Positions 1-11,265 of a stretch of DNA of 64,000 nucleotides are shown one piece after another; position 1 is the stretch's first letter, and every line of letters starts with the position of its first letter. The stretch is from Diphasiastrum complanatum (lineage: Eukaryota > Streptophyta > Lycopodiopsida > Lycopodiales > Lycopodiaceae). Where the stretch lies: assembly GCA_029204225.1 (NCBI GenBank), contig CM055098.1, positions 47,725,587 through 47,789,586 on the forward strand. The letters are read 5' to 3'. Below the pieces are notes generated by a model that saw only the letters and a program-made list of their open reading frames with translations, searched no databases and was not told the origin of the DNA. Position numbers and translations under genes: made by a program.

Positions 1-797
1 ATGATTCCCGAAGAGCTAGACTGTACTCAACTGATAATTAGTCGCGAATGATTTGCGAAAGACAAGACTAAAAGTTAATCGTCTATTACCAGAAAGAGCA
101 ACTAGAAAGATCATACAGAATGAAGAATCAACATAGTAATATTGACACATATCTGAATGCAGAACAGAGAGCTGTATCAGATTAAGTATATCATGTATAC
201 ATGTTAATAATGTGGCAGAACACAATACAATAGCGGACGAAACCGCGTGTCCTACAAAGCTTATTTCTATCTGTAATGAGGAATCAAACCTCTTCTCTTA
301 GTCTCTTCTTATCTCTTCATCTCGATGCATTATGAATACTCAGATGGTATCCAATATATATACATAATATTACAGGTGTGCAGATGTGAAAGTACAGAGT
401 GGATGTGTTGTCTGTATGAGATCGTGGGTGGCTGTAGTTGTTGTCCAATCTGTTAGCGCAACTGCATAGGGTGAGCGTGAAAAGGGTGCGACGTCAGTTA
501 ATACTGAAGTGAACGTTGGTGATGATGCAAAGGTGCATCACTCTTATAAATGGCCTTAGGATAAGATTTACAGGGTTCCTTAGCTTTTAGGGCACTTTTG
601 GCATTCAGTAAGGTAGTGTCCCCTTTTCGTCTATCACCATAACCTGAACACGGTGTCACGATTCATTTGTCTTTTTTTTCGTCTGTGTGAATTTGTGTGT
701 AAATATGCAGACTACGTGACAACGTTAGTAAATATGCAGCATGAATGGAGGCAGATTAAAATTGGGATTTATGAGAGTAGAAGGACTAAATCCAACA
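1..797 (-). repeat. 3' LTR of family-A copia (partial)
   Basis: This matches 5259-6055 along its length, with scattered substitutions and small indels. It ends in TCCAACA at 797, the complement of the LTR start TGTTGGA, directly beside a polypurine tract. Its left end is cut by the window edge. Confidence 0.9.
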
Positions 798-811
798 TCC
801 CCCCTTAATCT
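798..811 (-). other. Polypurine tract of family-A copia
   Basis: On the minus strand this reads ATTAAGGGGGGA immediately before the 3' LTR. It is the expected plus-strand primer position for an LTR element. Confidence 0.8.
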
Positions 812-2387
812 GGATCCGTGAATGCCTTGATCTTCAGACTGAGCAATGCACAAAATTTGTTTTGTGCATTAACACTGAGTGCTTTCGTGAAAATGTCTGC
901 AACCATGTCTTGCGTTCTACAGTACGTTAAGCTCACCTCTCTGTCGAGAACCTTGCCCCTGATGTAGTGATATCTTATCTCAATGTGCTTACTCCAAGAA
1001 TGAAATCCAGGACTGGCCGATAAGACAATAGCACTTTGAGTATCACAAAACAAAATTTTAGGGCTGTACTGATACAGATTGATGTCTGACAACAAATTTC
1101 TCAACCAAAACGCTTCTTTAATAGATTGAGAAGCAACATTATATTTTGCTTCAGTAGAAGAAAGTGTGATAAAGGTTTGCTTACGACTGTTCCATGAAAA
1201 AGGACCGCCATTGAAGAAGAATGTAAACCCAGATTTGGACTTATGATGGTCTGCATCTCCTCCCCAGCTTGCATTAGAATAACCACTGAGATGATGAAGA
1301 TTGTCATTGCTAACATCTCCATAGTAGATGCACTTGTTCATGGTAGTTCGAATATATCTCATGACTCGAATAAGAGCCTTCCAATGGGTAATTCCAGGAT
1401 TAGCCATGTATTGGCTGAGTGAGCTGACAACAAAAGAGATATATGGTCTTGTGTAGACCATTCCGTACATGAGAGATCCAAGTATCGATCGATACGGATA
1501 ATCTCTCATCTGCTCCGCTTCCTGCTTGGTTTAAGACATTGGTCCTTTGACAGATGCAGTCCTAGATCCATTGGTGAGTGAGCTAATTTACGGTTCATTA
1601 AATTGTATTTGTTAAGAACATTATGAAGATACCTTTGTTGAGTGATGTAAATCAGTCGATTTGCTCTGTCTCTGTGGATTTGAATTCCAAGATAGAAGTG
1701 TGCTTCGCTCAGATCAGTTATGTCAAATTCTGAGAACAACATCTGTTTCGAACCCTTGACCATATTGGCATTGTTGTTGAAGAGCAACGCATCATCAACA
1801 TACAAGGTGATGATAATGAAGGACTGCTGCACTAACTTTGAATAAACGTTGCAATCACCAGTGCTTGGTTTAAATCCTTGTTCAATGAGGAATGTGTTGA
1901 TCCTCTGAAACCAAGCTCAGGCATACTGTTTCAAGCCGTACAGTGCTTTGTGGAATTTACAGACATGATTCTTCATGCCTTCTAGAATGTATCCTTCAGG
2001 CTAGATCAAGTAGATATCTTCTTGTATAACTCCATTCAGATAGGCTATTTGTAGATCAAGTTGATGTACTTCGAGGTCGGTAGCTGCAACATAAGACAAA
2101 AGCATTTGGATCGACAAATGTTTGATGAATGGACTAAAAGCCTCACTGTAGTCGACGTTCGAGATCTGAGTGAATCCTCGTGCTACCAGTCTAGCCTTCC
2201 TTCGATCAATCGCTCCGTTGGCGTTATATTTGATCTTAAAGATCCATTTGCAATCAATAATATTGTAGCTAATAGGAGCTTCGACTAATGACCATGTTTG
2301 ATTCTTGATCAGAGAGGAATACTCTCTATCCATAGCTTCTTTCCAGAGATCAGAGTCTGGTTGGCTAAGTGCCTCTTCGACTGTCAT
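805..2387 (-). pseudogene. Copia pol, RT and RNase H part (family A)
   Basis: Three open segments on the minus strand (2387-2001, 1832-1506, 1509-805) carry the C-terminal half of a copia polyprotein. The first starts RT with NQTWSLVEAP and the conserved CKWIFKIK and ARLVARGF blocks. The second holds the YVDD active-site box (TLYVDDALLF). The third has the RNase H region with SGYSNASWGGD, LSSTEAKYN and the copia C-terminal signature KHIEIRYHYIRG...ADIFTKAL. The reading frame is broken between segments, so no functional enzyme can be made. The segment ends just before the polypurine tract, as expected. Confidence 0.9.
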
Positions 2388-2393
2388 CGGTTC

Positions 2394-3469
2394 CTACATT
2401 ACAAGATAGGCCGACTCAGGAGTATACCTTGTGGGCTGTGTGCGCACTCGACTTGATCTTTTGGGAGGATTCGACTGATGAACCGCTCTTGGGATATGTT
2501 GTTGGGTAGTAGCAACATCTTCGTCTGATTTGCTTTCTAGAAGTGGGTCAACAATAGACATGCCTGAGCCAGAAGCTCGGATTGTCGTGTCAATGGCAAG
2601 TGATGAAGGTTCTTCTTGAGCAATATCCTTGCCTTTGAGGTCGACGAACTGATCCTCGATAAAGACTGTATCCCAGCTATACAAGATTTGCTGGGTATCA
2701 GGATCGTACAACTTGTAAGTGTTATCAGACGAAGTATATCCGATCAGGATGGTCTTTAGACCTTGGAAGTCCAATTTCTTCCTTGTGTCTTTTGGGATCT
2801 GCGCGTAGGCAATGCACCCAAATGCTCTTAGGTTCTTCAAAGAAGGCTTACAGCCTGTCCACACCTCATGGGGTGTCTTGTCTGAGAGAGACTTGGTCGA
2901 ACATCTGTTCTAGATGTAAGCTGCAGTGGGGACAACTTCAACCTAGAATCTCTTGGGCAATGATGCATGTGCTAGCGTACACTTAGCAGATTCGACCAGA
3001 GTACGGTTCTTCCTCTCAACTAAGCCATTAGACTGAAGACTATAAGGAGTGATGAATTGATGCTCAATGCCTTGGCTTTGGTAGTACTACTTGAACTCGA
3101 CAGAGATATATTCTCCACCATTATTTGACCTTAGGGCCTTGATTGTCCTTTCAGTCTCCTTTTCTGCACGCTCCTTGAAGATTTTGAAGTAGTTGAATGC
3201 CTCTGATTTCTTCTTTATGAAATAACCATAGTTCTTTTAAAGAATTCATCAATAAAGGTTATAAAATACTTGGCATCCTTCAGTGAAGGATTTTTCATTG
3301 GGCCACAAATATTTGAATGTAAAACATCTAGCAATCCTCTAGCAACATGCTGATGGCTTGACTTAAATAGCTTCCTAGTCTGTTTACCAACTAGACAGTC
3401 TTGATAGATAGGTAGCTCGACTTTTTCGCGAGGATAGTCGAGATGAAGAACAATAGATTGTCTAGACAT
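2394..3469 (-). pseudogene. Copia integrase remnant (family A)
   Basis: Segment 3469-3215 contains the start of the integrase core (LDVLHSNICGPM, YFITFIDEF), with the first catalytic Asp of the usual HSD motif replaced by Asn. Segment 2864-2394 has the post-core region (KNLRAFGCIAY, GYTSSDNTYKLYDP), typical of the copia link between integrase and RT. The middle of the core (2870-3210) has no open frame of useful length. It sits between protease and RT as in all copia elements. Confidence 0.85.
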
Positions 3470-3753
3470 TCGTTGTATAGCAGTATAATTTTAAATGACC
3501 AAGTCTATAATGCCAAAGTAAACATTTATTTGAATGAATTGAAGTACTGAGAGCCTGACTAGAGGCAGAAAAGCAATGACTTAATTTATACAAGTATCCA
3601 TGCCTCTTTTTGAGTGCTAGGATCTTGCCTGTCCTATCAACTACTTTACATTGATCACATTCGAATTCTACTCTGTGTCCTAGATCTGTGATTCTGCTTA
3701 TAGAGAGCAGATTTGTAGATAACTTAGGTACATACAGGACTTTAGAGAGTAGC

Positions 3754-4822
3754 TTAGATTGATCGTTTGCAAAGCATAATATTATAGTGCCTTACCTTTA
3801 TTAGCTTGTGTGCTATTGTCGCCAAGGTGAACGAATTTCTGGGTACTGTAAGGTTTATAGGACTCGAAACAACAATCAGGCTAGTCATGTGCTGAGTGGC
3901 TCCGGAATCCAGGAACCAAGAACTGTCGCCAGATGCTCCTTGATGGTTGGTCATGAAGGCATCATGATCCGCTTCTTGAATGGGATGTGGAGCTTCTGCA
4001 GCTGCATTTGCTACTTGATTCAACTGTCCTTCGTTGTTGTTCTTCGCTTGAAGTATTCGGCAGTCATGTATTTTGTGGTTGTTTCGTTTGCAGTATCTGC
4101 AGAACAGCTTCTTCTTCATCCACAGATTCGCCTGTTCCTTGTGCTGAGCTGGTTTCTGGTCTGCCTTTGATTGCTTCGGGCCTTTTTTTTTTTCTTTTTT
4201 GTCGTGCTCTTGTTGGTGTACAAGGCGTGAGAATCAGTTGAGAACTCGAGGCTTCGTTCCTTCACGTGTCTTCCTGCAACAACATAGTGATGACTCTCGA
4301 AAGAGTCAATTCTAGATGAGTCGTGATGATCATCACCCAGCTATTGTAAGAACTTGGCAAGCTTGTAAGCAGTTGCATTACTGCATCTTGATCATCTATG
4401 ACAGATCCAACAACGGCCATTTGTCTTAGAAGGTCTTGAATTGATTAATGTGATTCTGCAAAGAATCACCATTCGTCATCTTGAGGGAGTAGAATTTCTT
4501 CCTGAGATTAGCTTAGAAGCTATATCTCGCACTTCGTATAGCATGCTCAAGATGTCCGAGACTTCTTTCATTGTCTGAGCCTCGGATACATGGCCGATTT
4601 GTGTATCCGTGATGTTGAGGATGATCAGCGTGAAAGCTTTCCATCCTTCAGCTTCCATCTGGTGATTGCTGCGTCGTCCGCTTCGGGTTTCCCTTTTGCA
4701 CCTGTAACAATGTCATATAATTCTTTTGTCATTAGTATAGTTTGCGTCTTAAATTTCCATAGATGGTAATTGGCTCCATCAAGCTTGTCCATGAGAGGAC
4801 TGGCTTTCCCTTGGAAATCCAT
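3754..4822 (-). pseudogene. Copia gag and protease remnant (family A)
   Basis: The gag start at 4822 (MDFQGKASPLMDKLDGANYH) fits the UBN2/retrotran_gag type N-terminus, with LWKFKTQ just after. Frames change at about 4640 and again before 4260. Segment 4119-3754 holds a CCHC zinc knuckle (CRYCKRNNHKIHDC) and the aspartic protease motif WFLDSGATQHMT. Together these give nucleocapsid and protease in the normal order. The interruptions make it nonfunctional. The gag start closely resembles that at 42189, which marks the same family. Confidence 0.88.
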
Positions 4823-4967
4823 GTGGAAGAATTAGTCTAAGTGATAGAAGAAACTATCAGTGACTTAAGTATGAAAATCTGATACTAACAAATACAGAAC
4901 AAAAAAATAATCACTCTATCGGCTAGTAGAGTCTTATACTGTGGAGGCCAATCAAGCTATGAAGATA

Positions 4968-4979
4968 GCTCTGATACCA
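4968..4979 (-). other. Primer binding site, tRNA-iMet type
   Basis: On the minus strand this reads TGGTATCAGAGC directly after the 5' LTR end. It is complementary to the 3' end of plant initiator Met tRNA, the usual copia primer. Confidence 0.92.
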
Positions 4980-6055
4980 TGTTGGGAGAGAGGGGGGAAG
5001 AATAAATGATGAATACGAACGAGAAACAAACTCGAACAAGAAACGAACCAGAAGCGGACTCGAACAAAAAATGTTCGTGCGTAGCGAAACGAATTATTTG
5101 ACTCTCTCCCTAAGCATGACTACGCCTATCGGAATGAACAGAACTTTAGTGATAGAAATCACAGTCATTCTAGATTATGTAGCCAAACATTTAATGGATG
5201 AAGCGCTAGATGAATAATTTGTCTTGCAATTGCAAGACAAACCATCTGTCACGAATGATTTGCAAAGAGCTAGATTGCGCTCGACTGATAATTAGTCGCG
5301 AATGATTCGCGAAAGACAAGACTAAAAGTCAATCGTTTATTATCAGAAAGAGCAACTAGAAATATCAGACAGAATGAAGAATAAGCATAGCGATATTGAC
5401 ACAGATCTGAATGCAGAACAAAGTGCTGTATCAGATTAAGTATATCATGTATACATGTTAATAATGTGGTAGAACACAATACTATAGCGGACGAAACCGT
5501 GTGCTCTACAAAGCTTATTTCTCTCTGTAATGAGGAATCAAACCTCTTCTCTTAGTCTCTTCTTATCTCTTCATCTCGATGCATTATGAATACTCAGATG
5601 GTATCCAATATATATACATAATATTACACGTGTGCAAATGTGAAAGTACAGAGTGGATGTGCTGTCTGTAAGAGATCGTGGGTGGCTATAGTTGTTGTCC
5701 AATCTGTTAGCGCAGCCGCATAGGGTGAGCGTGAAAAGGGTGCGACGTCAGTTCGTACTGAAGTGAACGTTGGTGATGATGCAAAAGTGCGTCACTCTTA
5801 CGAATGGCCTTAGGATGAGATTTACAGGGTGCCTTTGCTTTTAGGGCACTTTTGGCATTCAGTAATGTAGTGTCCCCTTTTTGCCTGTCACCATAACTTG
5901 TGTAAGAACACAGTGTTGCGATTCATTTGCCTTTTTCTTCGTCTGTGCGAATTTGCGTGTAAATATGCAGACTGCATGACAACGTTAGTATATGCAGCAT
6001 GAATGGAGGCAAATTAATATTAGGATTTAGGAGAGTAGAAGGACTAAATCCAACA
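4980..6055 (-). repeat. 5' LTR of family-A copia (1076 bp)
   Basis: The plus-strand ends are TGTTGGGAGAG and CTAAATCCAACA, giving the canonical TG...CA inverted termini. It pairs with 1-797. It carries several copies of a TCGCGAATGATT-like motif near 5240-5310. Confidence 0.92.
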
Positions 6056-6790
6056 GGAATGCCATTTGCATGACATGTTGGAACGTGGAAGGGGCGTTAC
6101 ATAAGCTAAAAGGCATGACTTTATAAGCATAAACACCATTTTCTGTGGTAAAAGTCGTCTTGTGTTCTATTTGGACTAGAAAATAGCCATAAAACCATCT
6201 AAAAAGCAAAATGCTTCAGCTCTTGCCATTTCCTTGAGTATTTCTATCGTTAAGGGCAATGGGAAGTGGTCTTTTGTAGTAACCGCGTTAAGGTTTTTGA
6301 GATCAACGCAGACACGAAGCTTGCCATTTTTCTTGGATACTACCACAATGGGAGATACCCAATCAGTATGTTGGACTTCATAGATGAAGCTAGCATTCAA
6401 CAATTTCTTAATATCTTCATTGATCCGCTCGCGATAAACATGGTTACATCTGTACGGCTTAGCCCAAATAGGCTTAGTGTTCTCCTCTAAAGGAATTGTA
6501 TAGACGACTATTTCAGGTGGAACCCCCTTCATCTCTATATAATTCCAGGCAAATACATCCCAATATTTGCATAGTAAGGTTTCCAGATCAAGAAGTTGAC
6601 CTGGTGTGAGGTGGGCTCCGATGTGAACAATGCGATCCACGTCCTCATCAGGATCTTTAAGATTGAGCTCTATGGTCTTGGCTGGTCCTTCAAAGGACTA
6701 GAAAACTTGTGTAGGTTTCTGTTGGGGTTGCGGCAACTGGATGACTACATCATCAAGTGTGAAATCCTTGAATTTGCTTGGTAGATGCAA
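6056..6790 (-). pseudogene. Ty3/gypsy reverse transcriptase fragment
   Basis: The minus-strand frame 6640-6176 contains the N-terminal RT hallmarks KYWDVFAWNYIEMKGVPP, IPLEENTKPI, WVSPIVVVSKKNGKLRVCVD and DHFPLPL. A frameshift then leads to TTFTTENGVYAYKVMPFSLCNAPSTFQ. RT stops abruptly at 6056, where the family-A LTR begins, before the YVDD box. The upstream side (6640-6790) continues with the acidic spacer typical between protease and RT. The missing half should lie left of this window. Confidence 0.88.
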
Positions 6791-6824
6791 CTTAGTTTGG
6801 AAAGCACTATGCGCTCGAGACCGA

Positions 6825-6964
6825 TACCAGATTAACGTCCGAAGCCACTTCACTCAAAATAAATCATAAATTGTAGAAAATACATAACTTTCTAATGTTG
6901 TCCTCTGTGGGTTCGACATTATTTACTACAAAATCTATATTAACCTTGTTGGTATAGCACGACA
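6825..6964 (+). repeat. 3' end of a gypsy LTR (truncated)
   Basis: This stretch matches the reverse complement of about 22298-22430 closely, including ATTTACTACAAAATCTATAT and CCTTGTTGGTATAG. It ends in GCACGACA just before a primer site, so it is the U5 end of an LTR. Its 5' part is missing, since gypsy coding sequence lies directly to the left. Confidence 0.75.
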
Positions 6965-6972
6965 TATACCAA

Positions 6973-6991
6973 TTTTTGGCGTCGTTGCCAG
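6973..6991 (+). other. Primer binding site, tRNA-Asp type
   Basis: TTTTTGGCGTCGTTGCCAGG resembles the TGGCGCCGTTGCCGGGGA site common in plant Tat/Athila gypsy elements, with a few changes. It lies about 8 bp after the LTR end. Confidence 0.7.
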
Positions 6992-7079
6992 GAATAGCTT
7001 AGGAAAGTTATAAGAAAACTGACACATCCATCTCCATTTCTAGTGTACGTCAAATTGAGAATCCCGATTAGAATGATAC

Positions 7080-7556
7080 CGTAAGCTTAGAGAGGAATTT
7101 TTACGAAGACAACGTGAGAGTGCAAGTCGAAGAAATCTCGACGAGATCACTGCCCAGTTACTTGAACTCCTAATTAGCTTCGGTATGGAGGGTCCTGCTG
7201 CACATTTCAGTTCTATCTCAAAAATTAAGTAAAGGGACTACTTCAGATGATGCAGATAGCTATGTCTCACAATTTGAGTCAATTGCTAATGCAAATAATG
7301 ACGAAACTGACGTAGACAAACTGCGAATCTTTTCTCGTCTGTTGAGAAAGCAGGCACGCATATGGTACATTCAAATTGAACCAGGCCGTGTAGGAACCTG
7401 GTTACTACTAAAAGATGCAATTCTGAAATAGTTCAGAGAAATCGGTTATAAATCTAGAATTCTTGGATGTCTGAACACTGTTCAGAAGAAAACTAAAGAA
7501 TCCCTTCAAAGATATACATGTAAGGTCAAGAATCTTATAGGAAAACTAACCGGGTG
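7080..7556 (+). pseudogene. Gypsy gag fragment
   Basis: After a short N-terminal piece (RNLDEITAQLLELLISFGME, near 7133) the frame shifts to a run from about 7225. This reads SKGTTSDDADSYVSQFESIA, then LRKQARIWYIQIEPG, FREIGYKSR and KVKNLIGKL. These blocks match the minus-strand gag at 7560-9640 block for block, so it is a retrotransposon gag core. There is an in-frame stop near 7430, and it ends at 7556 against unrelated minus-strand sequence. Confidence 0.78.
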
Positions 7557-9640
7557 GTAGAATTAACACGAGGCCGGTGGTGGCTATTGGGCGATGCATT
7601 GCTGCCAATCTTTGAGGGCTGCCTTATCTGAGATAGCTTTTGAACTAATATCAACATCATAATATTTTTTAGTTGGCCTAACAAGGTCTATTTCTTTATT
7701 ATTAGAAATTTCTACTAGCTGTTCTGCGACTTTTGCTTTTTCTGTCGCGTTTTTCGCGTTTTTTGCAGATTTCGCAGGTTTCGTCTTCTTAGTTTTCAGG
7801 CTTATCTTTAAGAGTTGAAAAATCTTTACTACTTCTAGTAGTTACTTTCTTTATCTCTACATCTAAATCAGGCCATTGATGGTCTTGATCTAGTGATTTG
7901 GACTCTACTTCTATCCTTTGAACTATCATGTCAGTGTTAGTTTTAGATGGCCAAAGGTCATCTTCTCTAGGCAAGTTTACAAACCTCGGTTTAGACCACG
8001 GTTGTTGTGGCTAAGGACATTCAGCAGTGACATGTCCTTCACCTTTACAGTTAGCACAGAGCGGCACATATCCTACTGACCTCCTGGGTTCAGGGCAATC
8101 AGGCGAATAGTGACCCGAGGCTCCGCAATTGTAGCATGAACCCCTTATTCTGGGTGGAGGAGTGGAATCTCTTGCCCCCCCCTCTATGCAAGATAGTGTA
8201 ATGTTGACCAGTACACGATTTTGGTATAATGTTCTTTTGGTTAGTAGGAGTTGCAGTATAAGCTACCTCCTCATGATTATTAATCGGACAAAGGAATAAT
8301 TTCTCTTCTAAATTGTTAGTTTGTAAACTAGGACAGTTGGTCTTAGAATGACCTTCCTTCTCACAAGCGATACACCAAACATTGGCATTAAGCTTCGCTT
8401 TTTTCTGTTTGGCTTTAACGTCAGACATTTGGACTTTTAAATCACTCATTTCTTTTGCTAATATCTCAATACTCTTTTTTAATGGATCCATCTTTTCAGA
8501 TTTCTCCATTCTTTTCTTCCTATTTGAGTTCCTACCTTTGGATTTCCTATAACAAGATTTTTCTTCTGATGAAGAAGAATAAGATGAATACTCTGAAGAC
8601 TATTCCTCATCTACTGAATCAAATTTTGATTCAGACTCAGTAGACGATTTAGATTCTTCTGTACGTTTCGATTTATGCTTTTTACTACTTTTTCCCTCAT
8701 TCCTCCGTCTACCAGAAATTCGAGAAGTTTCATAATTCTCTGCAGACGCGATGACATCTTCCAAAGAAGTCATCAATCCATGTCAACAATAACGATCCAT
8801 TTTCTTAAGCAAGCAGCCCAAGAACCATTTGTTTTGCATAGGAACCGGATATTGGGCTCCTAACTTTCCTATTAAATTCTTAACTCTACGAGTATACTTT
8901 CTAAGTGATTCCTCTGGCTTCTTCTCAATAGAATTAAGCTGAGCCAGCAATCTAGTGGAGTATCCTATCTCTCTAAACTGCTTAAGGAATGCTGCTTTTA
9001 AAGCATTCCAAGTATTAACCGTTTTCGGTACTAATTGACTGTACCAAATCCTAGCCTACTTCCGCAGAAGACCTAGAAAAATTCTAACTTTGTCCTCATC
9101 TGTATGTTCTTTATTTGCTATAGTAATAGATTCAAACTGAGTCAAATAACTGTCCGCATCTTTAGATGATGATCCCTTAAAGAAATCGTATTTGATTTTT
9201 GTAGATGTGAGAGGCGCTGGGTTAGCCACATTATCAGGTGGTAAACTAGGTGGACTAGGGGGATCAGGATCTAGGCTACGCTCAGATGATGGACTTGATA
9301 AAGAAGATTTTGATTCTAAACTTAGTTCGGAAGTGGAATTAGACGAATCTGATTTTGATCAATCTGTAGAACTTGGTGTTTTAACGAATCTTTCCTCAAA
9401 TGAATCTACAAATGCTGTAGTAGCGTTTAGAAGATCGTTAAACACTTCAGGTGTTAATCTTGCTCTAAATGGCGAGTTTCGCAAATTCTGCAAATACAAG
9501 TCTCTAGATTTCCTATATGCTTCTAATCATTGTGCACGTTCTAGCGTTTCTATTCAATAGTTGCTTGAGAATATGTTCTTGGCATGCATTACATGAGAAA
9601 GATTCGTAGACGTAATACACTTAAAAATATTACAAAAGAT
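7557..9640 (-). pseudogene. Gypsy gag polyprotein (nearly complete, degenerate)
   Basis: Read from about 9580 downward, this has a Ser/Asp/Pro-rich N-terminal part, then the gag core (SYLTQFESITIANKEHTDED, ARIWYSQLVPKTVNTWNALK, FREIGYSTR). A Ser/Lys-rich linker follows, then three CCHC knuckles: CIACEKEGHSKTNC, CYNCGASGHYSPDC and CANCKGEGHVTAEC. Frameshifts and stops (for example TAG near 9057 and a shift near 8170) break it. It lies downstream of the tRNA-Asp primer site at 9652 and an LTR. No pol follows at its left end, where it abuts a plus-strand gag of the same type. Confidence 0.82.
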
Positions 9641-9651
9641 GAAATTCATCT

Positions 9652-9670
9652 CCCCGGCAACAGCGCCAAA
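9652..9670 (-). other. Primer binding site, tRNA-Asp type
   Basis: On the minus strand this reads TTTGGCGCTGTTGCCGGGGA, close to the classical tRNA-Asp site of Tat/Athila gypsy elements. It lies 3 bp from the LTR end at 9674. Confidence 0.85.
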
Positions 9671-9673
9671 TTA

Positions 9674-10795
9674 TGTGGTGGCCTAGTCATTATAGATTTT
9701 CACAAAATCAATGAATTAAGTAGTATAAAAGGTTTGATCGTTACCCAAGAGAGAGAATAATCTCGTCTTTTGTATGATAAGTGTATGTAAGATGGTATAT
9801 GGAATGTGATGTGTAATATTCACAATGAATACTACAACGACATATCTGGTTATCCAAAGATATTCGGGTAAATTGGCATCCAAGAACACCAATGGTGAAA
9901 TGATTTGGTCAAGGTCTGTGATTATAAAGATTACTTTATCTTTCAGGCTCTTCGGATAACAGTAAGCAATCAGATCAGACATCAACTAACAAATAGATTC
10001 ATCAAATAGAATCGTATTGGCTAATGATTTCTCTTAATTGAATATAGTGAATTAGTTTTTATCACAAGAAGCAAACAGAACAGAGCATCAAACAAGTTCA
10101 TTATCTGAACACATAGCTCATTCAGAATTGAAAGAAGTTCTGCTTATGGTTATGCTTACAGCTTCGGCTGATTTCCTGCACACATTAGTTAAAATTGTCG
10201 CTCTCTGGTGATGTCTGAAAATCCACGTTAGAGTGACTGAAATTCAGTAATATAGGAGAAATATGTGTGACGCAAACAGAGCAGTATCACAAACAGTTAT
10301 AGATCATACAGAGTGTATTCGCTCAATTGATAAGAAGTAATGTTGTAAGAGATGGCAGAGGGGAAGAATGCTCAAGCTTATAGAACTGGCTCTCTTCTCT
10401 CTCTATTGATACTCAAATCTGTGCAAATACGTAAGTACAATGGCACAAAGTGTCGATCTTATAGGAACGATCACTGGCCTCAATGTCATTTACCAACCGT
10501 TAAGATGTCGGTTGAGATCTGCTACTACGTCTCTATAGAACATCACACAAAACGTTGCGAGTTCTAACCTAAATGTGAATTTACAAATAGGCCTTTTCAT
10601 GGCACTATAGCACATTTACATGTATAAAAATTCAAATTTTTTACAATATAAACAATAATTTTGGGTAATGTGAGATCATGAGGCTCCACAACATGCATCA
10701 GAACATTACCAAAAATTTCCAAATTTTAGTTCAAAAACTGTCAAACTTTTGATAGCCATAACTTTCTCTAATATTAAAACTGGCAAACAATTCAG
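9674..10795 (-). repeat. Putative 5' LTR of the minus-strand gypsy element
   Basis: It starts TGTGGTGGCC next to the primer site and contains no coding sequence. The right limit is inferred from where the plus-strand protease begins (about 10798), since no second copy exists in the window to define it. It contains short ORFs that look like noise. Confidence 0.6.
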
Positions 10796-10797
10796 TT

Positions 10798-11265
10798 ATT
10801 AAGCCAGAAGGCATATTACATGACATACCCTTGACAGTAGGAGGAAGAACCATCAAGGTTGATTTACATGTGATACCTATGTACGAGAATATAAGAGGAT
10901 ATTCTCTTTTATTAGGAAGACCTTGGTTACGGTTGAGTGATTGTACTATTGATATACCAGCAGGAGTATCAATTTTTGGGAGAGAAAAAGAACGGGTAGT
11001 ACTAGATGCTTATCCAGGGACCCCTTTATCGGAACGTGCTCCAATCCCATCATCTGAATGGGAAGAGATTTATACAGAAGATTCCTCTTCAACTACAAGT
11101 GAAGAGGACTCTCAATATGGTGAAGTTCTAGAAGTTGAATGGAATACTCCTGAGGATTCCCCCTCAAAAGTAAGAGATGTAGATATATGTTTAATCAATT
11201 TGGGAACAAATGAACATCCTAAACACATAAAGGTGGGAGCTAATTTAAATATAACTGAGAAGTAG
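10798..11265 (+). pseudogene. Gypsy protease C-terminal part (Tat-like element)
   Basis: The frame runs from IKPEGILHDIP through MTVGGRTIKVDLHVIPMYEN to the retropepsin flap-side motif YSLLLGRPWLRLS, followed by an acidic spacer (YTEDSSSTTSEEDSQYGEV). The N-terminal half with the catalytic D(S/G)G is missing, cut at about 10797 by the minus-strand LTR. An in-frame TAG at 11263 separates it from RT. The protease-spacer-RT order is normal for gypsy elements. Confidence 0.82.

Larger units (their letters stand above)
1..6055 (-). mobile_element. Ty1/copia retrotransposon, family A, degenerate, left end outside window
   Basis: The element reads on the minus strand: 5' LTR (4980-6055), tRNA-iMet primer site, gag, protease, integrase, RT, RNase H, polypurine tract, then 3' LTR (1-797). 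That is the standard copia domain order. About 280 bp of the 3' LTR lies before base 1, so the target duplication cannot be checked; the right flank is GGAAT (6056-6060). The coding region has many stops and frameshifts, and the two LTRs differ at several percent of positions by eye, so this is an old copy. It interrupts a gypsy reverse transcriptase at 6056. Related pieces lie at 41193-42423 and 54905-56612. Confidence 0.9.

Noticed and set aside
6973-6991. tRNA gene fragment
   Set aside because: The match to a tRNA 3' end is only primer-site length and sits after an LTR end; no tRNA body or promoter boxes are present.
9192-9560. 122-codon plus-strand ORF rich in Gly, Ser and Asp
   Set aside because: The minus strand here encodes the N-terminal part of a gag with recognisable core and zinc knuckles further on; the plus frame is its shadow.
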